DNA from: Penium margaritaceum
Taxonomy: Eukaryota; Streptophyta; Zygnematophyceae; Desmidiales; Peniaceae
Length of the DNA stretch: 58,779 nucleotides
Reading direction: 5' to 3'
Assembly (NCBI GenBank): GCA_023375785.1
Contig: SZWC01015257.1
Location: 6,841 to 65,619 of the forward strand
Shown here in pieces: positions 10,623-20,595 of the stretch. The notes below the pieces were generated by a model that was not told the DNA's origin, ran no database searches, and saw nothing but the letters and a program-made list of their open reading frames with translations. A program made the position numbers and the translations under genes. How positions within the stretch are numbered: the stretch's first letter is position 1; every line of letters begins with the position of its first letter.

Positions 10623-11800
10623 TTGTCTCTGTCTCATTGTGTGCGTGCTCCAGCGGGCCTTGGCAACTCCTGTCTGTTGACGACCAAGCCACATTTGCAG
10701 GCAACCGATCCACATAGCCCCTATGAGACCAGGGTCGCACCTGACGCTACCCATTGGGAAGCTGTTTGCAAGAAGGAACTGACTGCCATCGATGAGCATG
10801 TTTTGTACAAGCTGGTCAACTTACCCCTAGGCTGTAAAGCCATTGGGGCCAAAAGGGTTTTTTTTGTGCAAGTGGAAGCCGGACGGCATGATGGACAAGT
10901 ACAAAGCTCGACTAATGGCCAAATGCTTTGCACAGGTGCCAGGAGTGGGCTTCGACCAGATTTTTGCACCGGTTGGCCGTTCCACCTCCAGTCACGCGCC
11001 CTTTAGCATGGTCACATAGAATAACTGGGAGCTCCACCAGATGGATGTGAGCAAAGCTTTCTTGCATGGCACTCTCGATAGGGAGGAGCTCTACATGGTC
11101 TAGCTTCCAGGTTTCGAGGATGGCACTGGTTGTGTCTGGCGAGTATGGAAGGCCCTATGTGGCCTCAAATAGTTGCCCAGGTGCTAGAACACAGAGATCA
11201 GCCACACCCTCTTGAAGGGTGGCTTGATGCGCAGCGCCGCACATCTAGCTCTCTTCTTCATCCCAGTGGGTACCACACTTGTTATTGTGCTCGTTTATGT
11301 GAACAATCTTCTTCTTGCGTATCCTGACCTCGCCTCTGTCCAGCAAGTGAAGGATCTGGTACAGTCCATATACAAGATGAAAGATGGTGGACCTGTACAG
11401 GTGTTTTGGGCATGGAGATTGAGTGTAACCATACCCATGGTATTCTTTGTGTTCATGAAGCAGCCTACGTACAGACATTGGCTGAGCCCTTTGCTGGCCT
11501 TTTTCCCACTGTACCCAGTGCATCCACTCCCATAATCCCAGACGGCTAGATCAAGCTAAAATCGTTTGATGCTCACACACTCGGTGCGAGTGTGAACGTG
11601 ACTACCTTTCTTCGTGTCATTGGGTCACTCATTTTCCTCGCCACCACCACGCGACCAGCAATTACCTTTGCCGTGAAACTATTGGCTCAGTTCTCTCAGT
11701 CCCTGCATCAGTTGCACCTAGATGCAGTGATTCGCATGGTGCGATATGTTGTCTCCACCCCACGTCGTGGATTGAAGTTCTGTCTGTTAGCTACTGAGCT
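10623..11800 (+). pseudogene. copia reverse transcriptase and RNase H start (C4)
   Basis: RT motifs appear in several frames: ATHWEAVCKKELTAID, CKAIGAKRVFF, then after a shift KYKARLMAKCFAQVPG, FAPVGRSTS, HQMDVSKAFLHG, and GLK followed by a stop. The active site YVDD has become YVNN (VLVYVNNLLLAYP). The connection domain (VIGSLIFLATTTRPAITFAV) remains and RNase H is lost after about 11790. Stops at 11101, 11170 and 11185 stand where relatives have Gln, Gln and Trp codons. No polymerase activity is expected. Confidence 0.85.
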
Positions 11801-12213
11801 AACCACCTCTGGCAGAGAAGCCGCGAAACCGAAAAGCTCACAAAGATTTTTAGGCCTTCTTCCTTTGTTGACATGTGTCATGCACCCCAAACTTAATTAG
11901 GGATACACTTCACCTTCAAGAGTACTAACGCCTTAGCATTACATCTCAAGAAGAGCTCAAGTCGTCAATACGCAAGAGAGCATCAAGCAAGGACATTTCT
12001 CTAGCTTTTCACCAGCAGTGATGAAGACTGATTAGCTGCTGAAATTCCCTTTTTCCCCTTCTATGAACCTTATGCATCGAGCATGTGGCTTGCAATAATC
12101 ACTTCAGTCATATTGTAGCACCCATGTCCTCTTTGAAGCCCCTGTAGAAGATCATGATCACATTCAGTGGATGTTGAAGCAGCATACCCACATACTTGTG
12201 GCTTCACGTGAAA
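11801..12213. other. non-coding spacer, nothing recognised
   Basis: The spacer lies between the truncated C4 and the start of the 87-bp array. No LTR edge, primer-binding site or protein similarity was found. Confidence 0.6.
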
Positions 12214-13341
12214 ATGCCTCAAGCAGCAACAGCAGAGCTGCAGGAATCGGCGAAGCTACCTCTAGTAGCAGTAGTGGCAGGCGAGGCGCTCGGTGCGCCA
12301 ACGTCTTGAGTAGCAGCAGTGGAGCAGCAGGAATTGGATGAGCTGCCTCAAATAGTAGCAGCGGCAGGCGAGGCGCTCGTTGTGCCAACCCCTCCAGGAC
12401 CAGTAGCGGAGCAGCGGGTATTGGCGGAGCTGCCTCCGATAGCAGTAGAAACAGGCAAGGCGCTCAGTACACAAGCAACAGCAGCGATGAAGCGGGAAGT
12501 GAGAGTTGGTCGGGGTTGGCCATCTAAGAGCCTGGCGGTATGCCAAGGAATGCAGCCGTGGGGCCTGGCGGGAACCACCATGGACCCAACCTGCTCCCGA
12601 TGGAATGAAAAGCATTTGTGAAAGGTAGCAGAGGAGAGAGATGCATCCAGGAGAATCACCTTGGAAGAATATGTCGAGGCATCAAGACATGAGGACTTAC
12701 CTCAAACATCAGATGCAACAAGACGGAAGGAGTCGGCAATGCTGTCTCCAAAAGCAGCAGTGGCAGGTCAGACAATCGGTGCGCCAACACATTTTCTGGG
12801 AGCAGCAGAGCAGTGGGAATTGTAGGAGTTTCCTCCAGCAGCAGTAGCAGCAGGCAAGGCGCTTGGCGTGCCAATGCCTCCAGCAGCATCACTGGAGCAG
12901 CAGGGGCCAATGGTGCTACCTCTAGCAGCAGGAGCAGAATTGGCACCCATTGTGCTAATGTTTCCTGAAGCAGCAGTGGGAGCAGCAGGAAACAAAGGAG
13001 CTGCCTTCAGGAGCAGCAGTGGTAGGAGAGGCGCTCGGCATGCCAACGCCTCCAGGAGCAATAGTGGAGTTGTGGAAATTGGCAGAGCTGCCTCCAACAG
13101 TAGCAACGGCAAGTGTGACACTTGGTACACTAACACCTCTAGCAGTAGCAATGGAGCACTGGGAATTGGAGGAGCTGCATGTACTAGCAACAGCGGCAGG
13201 CGAGGTACTCGGCATGCCAACGCCTCCTGCATCAGCAGCAGAGCTCTGCTGCTGAAGCAGCAGCGGGAATCGGTGGAGCTGCCTATAGTAGAAGAAACGA
13301 CAAACGATGTGCTCGGTATGCCAATGCCTCCAGCATCAGCA

Positions 13342-13395
<54 letters not shown>

Positions 13396-14072
13396 GCAGC
13401 AGTAGCAGCAGCAGAAGCAGCAACAACAGCAACAGAAACAGCAGCAGCAGAAGCATCAGCGGAGGATAAAAAATTGGAGGATCTACCTCCAACGGAAGCA
13501 AGGGCAAGCACTTCGCTCAGTATGCAATTTTCTCCAGCAGCAGAAGCAGCAGGAGAGCGTCAGGAATCGGCGAAGCTTCCTCCAACAGTAGCACCGGCAT
13601 GCCAACACTTCTAGCAGTCGCAACGGAGTTTTGGGAAACTGCGGAGCTACCTCCAGCAGTAGCAGTGGAAGACAAGGTACCCGGTGCACCAATATTACCA
13701 GCAACAGAGGAGCAGCAGAAAGCTGTGGAGCTGCCTCCGGCAGCAGCAACAGCAGGCAAAGCGCTTGGCTCGCCAACGGTTCCAGTAGTAGCAGCGGAGC
13801 TGCAGGAATTGGCAAAGCTGCCTGTAGCACCAGGAGCAGCAGGTGAGGTGCTCGATGTGCCAACACCTCCTACAGCAGCAGTGGAACAACAGGACACTGC
13901 ATTGCTGCCTCTATTAGCAGCAAGGGCAGGGAAGGAGTTCAGTGCACATACGCTTCCAGCAGCTGCAGCAGGACCACAAGTATTGGCGATGGTGTCTCCA
14001 TCTGCGGTAGCAGCGGGCAAGGCGCTCGCAGTTCCAATGCCTACAGTGGAAATGGCAGAGCAGCAAGATTAG
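12214..14072 (+). repeat. 87-bp minisatellite array, direct orientation
   Basis: Degenerate units of 87 bp (29 codons) can be aligned end to end. They give peptides close to AAVEQQELAELPP followed by xAxAGEALGVPTPPA. Clear consecutive units run at 13599-14060. The unit keeps its length but the open frame changes between sub-blocks: 12319-12621 and 13599-14072 read the VEQQELAELPP phase, while much of 12868-13250 reads another phase. This argues against one selected protein. An AGC microsatellite and unique sequence (12500-12840) interrupt the array. Confidence 0.8.
13331..13460. repeat. AGC microsatellite
   Basis: A nearly pure AGC/CAG run at 13349-13390 continues as imperfect triplets to about 13460. 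It sits inside the 87-bp array and accounts for the poly-Ala and poly-Leu ORFs on the two strands. Confidence 0.9.
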
Positions 14073-14835
14073 ATAGCACCACCCCTTGCAGAAATATAAA
14101 GGAATCACTGATGGGAAAGACAGGACACACCACCCCCTCCTGTAGTGCCCCTCCCACCAGATGACAGGCATCTTTGGCCAGCAAGCACGAGGCAAAGTGT
14201 AAGGAGAGCTCATGCACGATTGAAGTAGGTGTGGCAGAGGAAGGAAGTCACTGGATGGACAAAGGAGAGATTCACCATTTAGGATGCAGCTGTATTGATG
14301 CTTCAGATGAAGGGTTGCTCTGTACAACTTGCTGACCAGCAAAGGGGTCCACGCATGTCCAGGGTGCGTGTTTTGGCTGATGGAGGAGGGACGACAGGAG
14401 AAGGAAGGAAGGATGCAATGCGGTGAGGAGGATCAATGGATGCACCACTATACTGAATGGCAGGACCCATGTGCAAATGTGCAGTTCACGTAGTGCAGGG
14501 AGCTACTCCACCGCACTTGTGGGTAAATTCTTGCGGTGGAAGGCCCTAACTGCAAAGGATGCCTGAGGAAGCTGCGGTCGGAAGAGAGCAGGATCATGCC
14601 AATACGGGCAGAAACAAGGAAATAGGAGGAGGAAGACAGGCCAGGGGAAATAGCTGGAGCAAGGCAGCAGGCACATGAGTTAATCCTACACTGGGAACGG
14701 CTACACCACAATTCCATGGCGCTATTGGGGCCAGCATGACAGGCAACCTGGATTGCCTTGACGATGAAGAAGATCCTCAACAACAAGACACAAGCACAAA
14801 CCAGGGAAGTCTTAGTGGATGCTGTGCGGTGGACG
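14073..14835. other. spacer between the two 87-bp arrays
   Basis: No protein similarity or repeat was recognised. It forms the centre of a large inverted arrangement because the 87-bp units lie in opposite orientations on its two sides. Confidence 0.6.
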
Positions 14836-15170
14836 CTGGCAAGCTGAGCGCCTCGCCTGCCACTACTCCTGCTTGAGGCAGTGCCACCAATTCCCGCTTC
14901 CTTGTTGCTGCTTCTGAAGGCATTGGCACACAGAGTGCCTCGCCTGCCGATACTGCTACTAGGGGCAGCTCCGCCAATTCCTGCTGCTCCACTGCTGCTG
15001 CTGGAGGTGTTGGAACGCTGAGCGCCTTTCCTGTCACTGCTGCTGCTGAAGAAAGCTTTGCCAATTTCTGCTGCTCTACAGCTGCTGTTGGAGGCGTTGG
15101 CGTGCCAAGTGCCGCACCTGCTACTGCTGATACTAGAGGCAGTTCCACTTTCTTTTCCAGTAAGGTGCAA
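14836..15170 (-). repeat. 87-bp minisatellite array, inverted copy
   Basis: On the minus strand the same 29-residue phrase is read about four times (for example AAVEQQELAELPLVAVSAGE and ALSVPTPPAAAVEQQ). The array is shorter than the direct one. It lies in a 134-codon minus-strand ORF at 14777-15181 that starts MKKHCTLLEKK. Confidence 0.8.
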
Positions 15171-15458
15171 TGTTTCTTCATGTTCCTCCTGCATCCATTT
15201 GTCCTGCACTTACATTCTGCACTCTACATACCCGGTTCCTCAAGCTGGGTCCTTGTGGCTGAAGGGGATAGGAGAACATGGAAGCCAGGATTCTTCTGTG
15301 CAGGACTCGTCATTGCTTTCTAAGGTGCCGCCGTGGTGGTGTCCAGCTCCGCGCTCACTGGTTAGTCTTGTAGAGACTGCATGGCATATTCCAGGGGCAC
15401 AAGGATGTCATCCAAGGCAGGATTCTGGTTCTCATTAGTGTAATTGTAGGCGGTGAAT
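15171..15458. other. non-coding spacer
   Basis: No protein match was found. A short GGT/GGC-rich run follows at about 15463-15500. Confidence 0.5.
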
Positions 15459-16740
15459 CTAGTGGCGGAGGTGGTGGTGGTGGTGGCGGTGGTGGTCACT
15501 GGGGCCACACATTAACTGATGGCCCGGCATCGGAGGAGGGTGGGTGATCAGCCAAAGCATCTTCATCCTCCCGATCTCCCACATCAAAATCATCAGTATC
15601 ATACTTAGGTTGATGAATTCTTTCCTAATTGATTCGTGAGCGGATGGGTAAGCGCTCCAAACGTTCGCACCACACCACATTGTTGGAGGGTTTCTTCCCG
15701 TCCAGCCAAGCTTAGACACCATCCACTTCTTACACCTAGTAGCATCTGTCGAGTAGCACCGCCTTTCCCTCCCGGTACACCCCAATCTCCTCCCACATGG
15801 GATGGACTACGTCACCTACTTGGAAATTGTCAGAGAATAATCCCAAGTTAGCACAGTCCACATTGTGTTGGGCAATGACTGAACCACAAGTCCGTGCCTC
15901 CTGGAGACATTACTGCAGCAAGTCTCCTTGCTTTTTCATGAACTCCATTGCATCTGCCACAATCGTGTCCTCCTCGCATGGTGGATGCGGTGCTTTGGAC
16001 ATAAGAGGGAGAGTTACCATCATCCAATGATGCTGCCCATGGCGAAGCATGTAAGGAGAGAAGCTTGTGGAAGAATGCAGGGTGATGTTGTATTCCTAAT
16101 CAATGCCTTCCAGCCTCTCATCCCATGGTTCATGGTGGCCCGAGAGCTTGCGGGTTGTCTGCTTGATGGCCTCGCGCATCCTTTCCACTTGGTCCTGTGC
16201 CTTAGTCCTTAGTTGCCATTGTTGATTTTGATGCCATGATGGCGACTTTGCTCTGGAAATGGTACCCATTGTCCATTTTGACAAAACGGCAGCCTCAATC
16301 ACCTCTTCATCCAGGAACTTGGCAGCTTGCACAGTGTCAGTACGGGGCACTACTTCTGCCTTAACACATTTTATCATGTGTTTGATGCTGAGAATCCAGA
16401 ACTGATTTTGCGGTGGCTTTCAATCAAAGAGGATCATGGAAATCAATGATGACACGGTCTATGGAGGCACTCATATTGTTACAGATAAATCGTGGCTGAT
16501 AGATGCAGTGGCTCAGAGCATGGTTCAAGAACGTTTCACACGTGGCCACCACTTCCAACACCTTCTTGCACAAGCCCAGCTAGTGGAAAATGAACTTCAG
16601 TGTGCCATCGATGGTTTCTGTAAGGGAATTCAGCTGGCGGTGCTCCTGCAGGATGAGTTTCTTCCGTAGAATGGATGGAGGGCACCATCGATACTGATAT
16701 GACCCCTCGGGCTTGTGCCAAAGCCAACCCTACATCCATG
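15459..16740 (-). pseudogene. Ty3/gypsy integrase remnant
   Basis: Minus-strand frames contain KMDNGYHFQSK (second catalytic Asp region of a retroviral-type integrase) and, further on, ERLEGID, a stop, then EYNITLHSSTSFSPYMLRHG. The latter matches the conserved gypsy pattern of YN, HSST, SPY and YG near the integrase C-terminal side. FQVGDVVHPMW follows. An upstream segment (RKKLILQEHRQLNSL) is compatible with the zinc-binding end. Several stops and shifts break it. It is unlike G1 and G2, so a third gypsy lineage is likely. No LTRs were assigned to it. Confidence 0.7.
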
Positions 16741-16961
16741 TGAACTTTTTTAAGGTGACATTTTCATCTGCCCACTTGTGAGCATTCCCATATACCACTT
16801 CCATGGGCAGAAAGAAAAACAGAGAGAAAGGGCTTGTGTGCCCTTGCCCAGTCACCCCACTCATTGCTTTTAGGAGGCAATTACTCATTCCAGAGTTGCT
16901 TGTCTCCACTTGGTGACATCTGTAATATTCTGGCTCTCGTCTCCCCCGGTGTCTCATTTTT

Positions 16962-17699
16962 TTAGGCTTCTTCTACCCTGGAGCTGTCCCTGGAGATCTC
17001 TGTGGGCAAGGAGCTAAAAAGGTCGTCGGAGTCTGCACAGGATTCATTCCTCGCTCCGGGGAAGTTCTGACTATGCACCCTGTGCAACTGGTGCGGCAGA
17101 GGTTCATTGGATCCGGATTCAGAACGTGTGTCTGGGCCCATGGCGGGCGTCACCAATGGCGGCTGCAGTGGGATATGGGCCAGGTCTTGGCCGTCAGGTG
17201 GGACATTCTTCATTTTCCCCACATCCTCTGCTAAGAGGACACACTTGGAGCACTGCTGCCCTGCATTTGATTGGAGAGTGGGCAGTTCCTGGATGCCAGT
17301 TGAATTTGATGCACTCAGATTAAATCGATGTGGTACCATACAGGCTTGCTGGAGGGGTCCATCCACAGGTTGTGCCACCAGCACATCGCTGAGCAGGGAT
17401 GGCAGCAGAGCATCATTGTCGGCCGTTGCTGGGTGGAGTATAGGCATCACCTGTGTATCTGGGCGATCATTTACCGGAGTGAATAGCTGCTTTGAGCCAT
17501 CTGCGGGTGGCCCAGTACTTGTAAGAGGTACTTCAGACAGAGTAATACCGTGGGATGGGTGTGGAGGTAACTTTCCCAAGACAGTTGCTGGTTGAGATAA
17601 AGGTGTATCTGGCACATCATCCGCCGGATACTCTTGTATCCTTGAAGGCTCCAGGGAAAGGGAAAGGGAAGGCTCTGTGTCATCCGGTGGATCATCCAC
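16962..17699 (-). CDS. hypothetical 245-codon ORF, Pro/Asp-rich repeats
   Basis: I do not recognise this protein. It is open from ATG at 17699 to a stop next to 16962. The N-terminal half is rich in Pro, Asp, Ser and Thr with a recurring pattern (VDDPPDD, PADDVPD, PVNDRPD). A CSKC pair occurs in the middle. There is no signal peptide or membrane segment. The DNA behind the repeat pattern includes CCGGTGGATCATCCACCGG (17684-17702), a motif also found in the C1 LTRs. It lies just upstream, on the same strand, of the gypsy integrase remnant, so it may be a gypsy accessory or linker segment. Coding status is unproven. Confidence 0.35.
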   Translation of the reverse strand: MDDPPDDTEPSLSLSLEPSRIQEYPADDVPDTPLSQPATVLGKLPPHPSHGITLSEVPLTSTGPPADGSKQLFTPVNDRPDTQVMPILHPATADNDALLPSLLSDVLVAQPVDGPLQQACMVPHRFNLSASNSTGIQELPTLQSNAGQQCSKCVLLAEDVGKMKNVPPDGQDLAHIPLQPPLVTPAMGPDTRSESGSNEPLPHQLHRVHSQNFPGARNESCADSDDLFSSLPTEISRDSSRVEEA

Positions 17700-17739
17700 C
17701 GGAGAACCTGGCTCCCGGTCATTCTATTCATTGCTTGCA

Positions 17740-18310
17740 CAATATTTTGTCTTTTTCCTCTTGCTCCAATGGATGACGACGTGGATCGCCATTACCTGAA
17801 GTCGGTCAAAACATTGGGCTCATTTGTGACAGGGCAAGGTGCTCAACTTGATCCTCTTCCGCATGCCTGGAAGCAATCTGGTACAAGATGCTTTGGGGAA
17901 AAAAGAGGCATAAGCTAGCCCTAAATCATTCCTCCTTGCGGCCTTGCACCACCCATTCCAGGAAGCAGCAAAAGGCACGTTGTGGGCATCCTCTGGAGAA
18001 GTCAAGCGGGTTTAGGTAGCGGAGGTAGTTTTTTAAGTGAGCTCAAGAGTTGTATGGCAACAAGAGCAGGATTCTGGACCATGAATGCTTATCTCTGTCA
18101 TTCTCCACTACCCACTCTAGGAAGCAAAAAAATTGTGTTGGCTGTGGACTGGAAAGTTCCAGCGGATACATTTGGCGCAGGTGTTCAAGGTGGTCTTGCC
18201 ACCTTTCCTATTGATTTTTCTGCACGCAATGCATGATGGCAGCCACAATGTCCTTGGAAGACTTGGTGTAGCGGATGAGTCCCACCTTCTCGACTTGGGT
18301 GTGCTCTTCG
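17740..18310. other. flank of C1; older sequence shared with C5
   Basis: Minus-strand reading gives VEKVGLIRYTK just before the C1 insertion point and a twice-repeated CFLEWVV phrase further along. The 60 bases next to C1 continue, after the element, at 24835 with GGTGCC...CACCGCCTGTTGGCCC. The rejoined sequence closely resembles 26380-26500 inside C5. This is therefore an older repeat copy that C1 entered. Confidence 0.6.
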
Positions 18311-19632
18311 TGTTGAAAATTTGCCCCTCCGCATGCCCAAGCGTGGTTCCAGGAGGTGCCGACGAGCCGCCGGAAAGAGGAAAATCCGCTCCGGTGGATC
18401 TAGTAGCTCAAGGATTTCTCGGATCCTAAAATGGACGTTTGCACCTTCAATCTGACAAGTTGCTGAATCCGGTGCAAGTTGTTTCATTGCAATCAGACAA
18501 ATATCCAGGGAGATATGGTCTTCCAAAGTTGGGGTGTGCGCAGCGGCTCTGGGAGCCGGCTCCGACTCGAAATCAGGTGGATAATCGACCAGACCGAGTA
18601 ACAAAAATACCATCTGGAGAAATTGCTCCGGAAGGCCTGCCGAGGCGTCCGGTAGATAATCCACCTGATCAGGTGGATCATCCACCGGATCCTGTAGTCC
18701 AGGTTATTACTGAGGGACTTAGCCAAAATCATGGCTCGGCGTCCGAAACTCAGCAGTATGTTTTGTTACTCGGGGACAGTCAAAATTTGGACTGCAGATC
18801 CGCGGACAGTTCTTGAACCTCGTCACACCCCATCACCAAACTCGACCCAAAAGTGGGAGAGGTGCGTGGAAACAGTGCAGGGGACCCCTATACCACGTGC
18901 AATGGGATCTGCGCCTTGGGAAAGGCGCTTTGCACGTGAAGAAAGGTGCAACGGCGTGTGCACACCATGGAACCGTTAGGTGTTTCTGTGGTGGGTGAGA
19001 CCTGCTCTTCGGCAAGCGTAACTTGGACTACACTTGGCCAAACTGTGCACGGTTTGGTGTGTTGGAATGCTCATGACTAGCCCTATAAATAGTGTCATCA
19101 TGTTCATGTACAAAAACTAACGAAAAATGCCGTTATTCCCTTTGCAAATCTGACTTTCTTTAAACTTCTGCTCACATAGGGTGAGGCGACCAGAAATCTC
19201 ATGCTCAGTCTCAGATTTGTCCAAAACAGAAGGCGTAAACCACCAAGAGACGATCAGAAAAACATCGGAACCACATCCCGTGGANGCAACGGCGTGTGCA
19301 CACCATGGAACCGTTAGGTGTTTCTGTGGTGGGTGAGACCTGCTCTTCGGCAAGCGTAACTTGGACTACACTTGGCCAAACTGTGCACGGTTTGGTGTGT
19401 TGGAATGCTCATGACTAGCCCTATAAATAGTGTCATCATGTTCATGTACAAAAACTAACGAAAAATGCCGTTATTCCCTTTGCAAATCTGACTTTCTTTA
19501 AACTTCTGCTCACATAGGGTGAGGCGACCAGAAATCTCATGCTCAGTCTCAGATTTGTCCAAAACAGAAGGCGTAAACCACCAAGAGACGATCAGAAAAA
19601 CATCGGAACCACATCCCGTGGATTCCCTGACA
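18311..19632 (+). repeat. 5' LTR of C1
   Basis: It starts TGTTGAAAAT and ends CCCTGACA. The true length is near 984 bp after removing the overlap at 18948-19622. It aligns over its whole length with 23852-24829. The left third carries nested palindromes around 18651-18690 (GGTAGATAATCCACC, CCACCTGATCAGGTGG). CCTATAAATAG at 19081-19091 is a plausible TATA box for the element promoter; it recurs at 19419-19429 because of the duplicated overlap. Confidence 0.9.
18948..19622. repeat. 337-bp duplicated contig ends around n at 19285
   Basis: Bases 18948-19284 and 19286-19622 are the same sequence, with the n exactly between. The 3' LTR of the same element has the segment only once, which shows directly that the duplication is not part of the element. 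Confidence 0.93.
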
Positions 19633-19651
19633 AAGGGTTATGGGCCCACGG
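19633..19651 (+). promoter_or_regulatory. primer-binding site, half-tRNA initiator Met type (C1)
   Basis: AAGGGTTATGGGCCCACGG follows the LTR end directly. GGGTTATGGGCCCAC is the complement of the anticodon stem-loop of plant-type initiator tRNA-Met (GUGGGCCCAUAACCC). It is not complementary to the tRNA 3' end, which would read TGGTATCAGAGC. Priming from a cleaved tRNA half, as in Drosophila copia, is implied. Confidence 0.8.
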
Positions 19652-19753
19652 GTCTGAAAGCATCCAACGTTCACGTCTTCCGCAGCGCACGGGATTGTCA
19701 CCTTGGACTTCGCCATGAATTTATGAGAACCTGTCGAAGTAGAAGCTGCACAA

Positions 19754-20595
19754 ATGGTGCAGAAGGAGACGCAGCCCATCCACAAGTATGCGGGCGGCCT
19801 AGGCTTTGGGCTATGGAGGTGGCACTTCCAGTTGCACCTTGCGCATAAGGGGCTGCTGGAGGTCATGATGGGAACGGAAGTCCTCGGCAAAACGACGGCA
19901 ATGGAAGCGCAGAAGGAGGCTTTTACAAAGAAGAACACAGAGGCGCTCATGCTGCTAATGTCTCGGATGGCCGAGTCGCAGTGGGGCTACTTCCAGGGCT
20001 GCAAGCTGGCAGTCAAAGCTTGGAAAAACCTCTGCTCCATCCACCAATCCAAGTTGCTCGCGGCCAAAATCTTCGCGATGAAGTGACTCCTTACAGTGAG
20101 AATCGAGGAGGGAGATGGTCATCTCTGCCATGCAGCCGATGGAGTCGCTCGCTTCGCAATGCAACGATTTATGGTGGAAGATGGACACGCAGCTGTAGGC
20201 GATGGCCCTCCTCGTGGCCCTACCTGACATTTGGGGCCCACTCATCACCGTCCTTGGAGGATGGTCAGAGGACAAGCTCACCTATGGCGCGGTCGTAGAG
20301 AACATCCGCAACAAGGTGCAACACCGGAGCTGCGGGGAGTCCTCGTCTTCCTCATCGGCCCTCATCACCAAAACACGTGGTGGCGAAAGTAGGGGCAGAG
20401 GAAGCGGCGGAAAGGGCGGCGGCAAGAAGGGTGCCAAGAAAGGTGCGTGCCGCAACTACGGCAAGGAGGGCAATTGGGCCCGTGAGTGCTCGGAGGAGGC
20501 AAAGACCCGCGGCAAAAACAGCAAGGGCAGGTCGCTCCTCATTGTGAGGGCGATTAGGCCCATGAGCTGTGCACAATTCGTGATGTACAACACGT
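19754..20595 (+). pseudogene. copia gag (C1)
   Basis: The particle protein starts at MVQKETQPIHKY. Motifs shared with the gag of C5 are FGLWRWHFQLHLAHKGLL, FTKKNTEALMLLMS, WGYFQGC and LCSIHQSKLLAAKIFAMK, followed by a TGA at 20084 where C5 has an Arg codon. The C-terminal part includes a Lys/Gly-rich run and a zinc knuckle that has lost two ligands (CRNYGKEGNWAREC: Cys to Tyr and His to Asn). The protease active-site segment that should follow is deleted. The text jumps from the knuckle to the LADILSVSHL region. Confidence 0.8.

Larger units (their letters stand above)
6150..11800 (+). mobile_element. Ty1/copia element C4, heavily decayed and 3' truncated
   Basis: Gag, protease, integrase, RT and part of RNase H follow one another in copia order, all in the same lineage as C0 (shared TWVWNR, HGPL and WRFWDP motifs). 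The frame is broken by many stops and shifts. The sequence stops matching at about 11790, within RNase H, and no LTR is seen at either end. A solo LTR of another family sits in the protease. Confidence 0.85.

Noticed and set aside
12768..13614. Long ORFs of ~250 codons on both strands
   Set aside because: Both are translations of the AGC microsatellite and 87-bp units; phase changes within the array argue against coding.
18060..18240. RWQDHLEHLRQMY as a gypsy RT segment
   Set aside because: Tempting resemblance to the RT thumb region, but neighbouring motifs are absent and the CFLEWVV phrase is repeated nearby; too weak to annotate.
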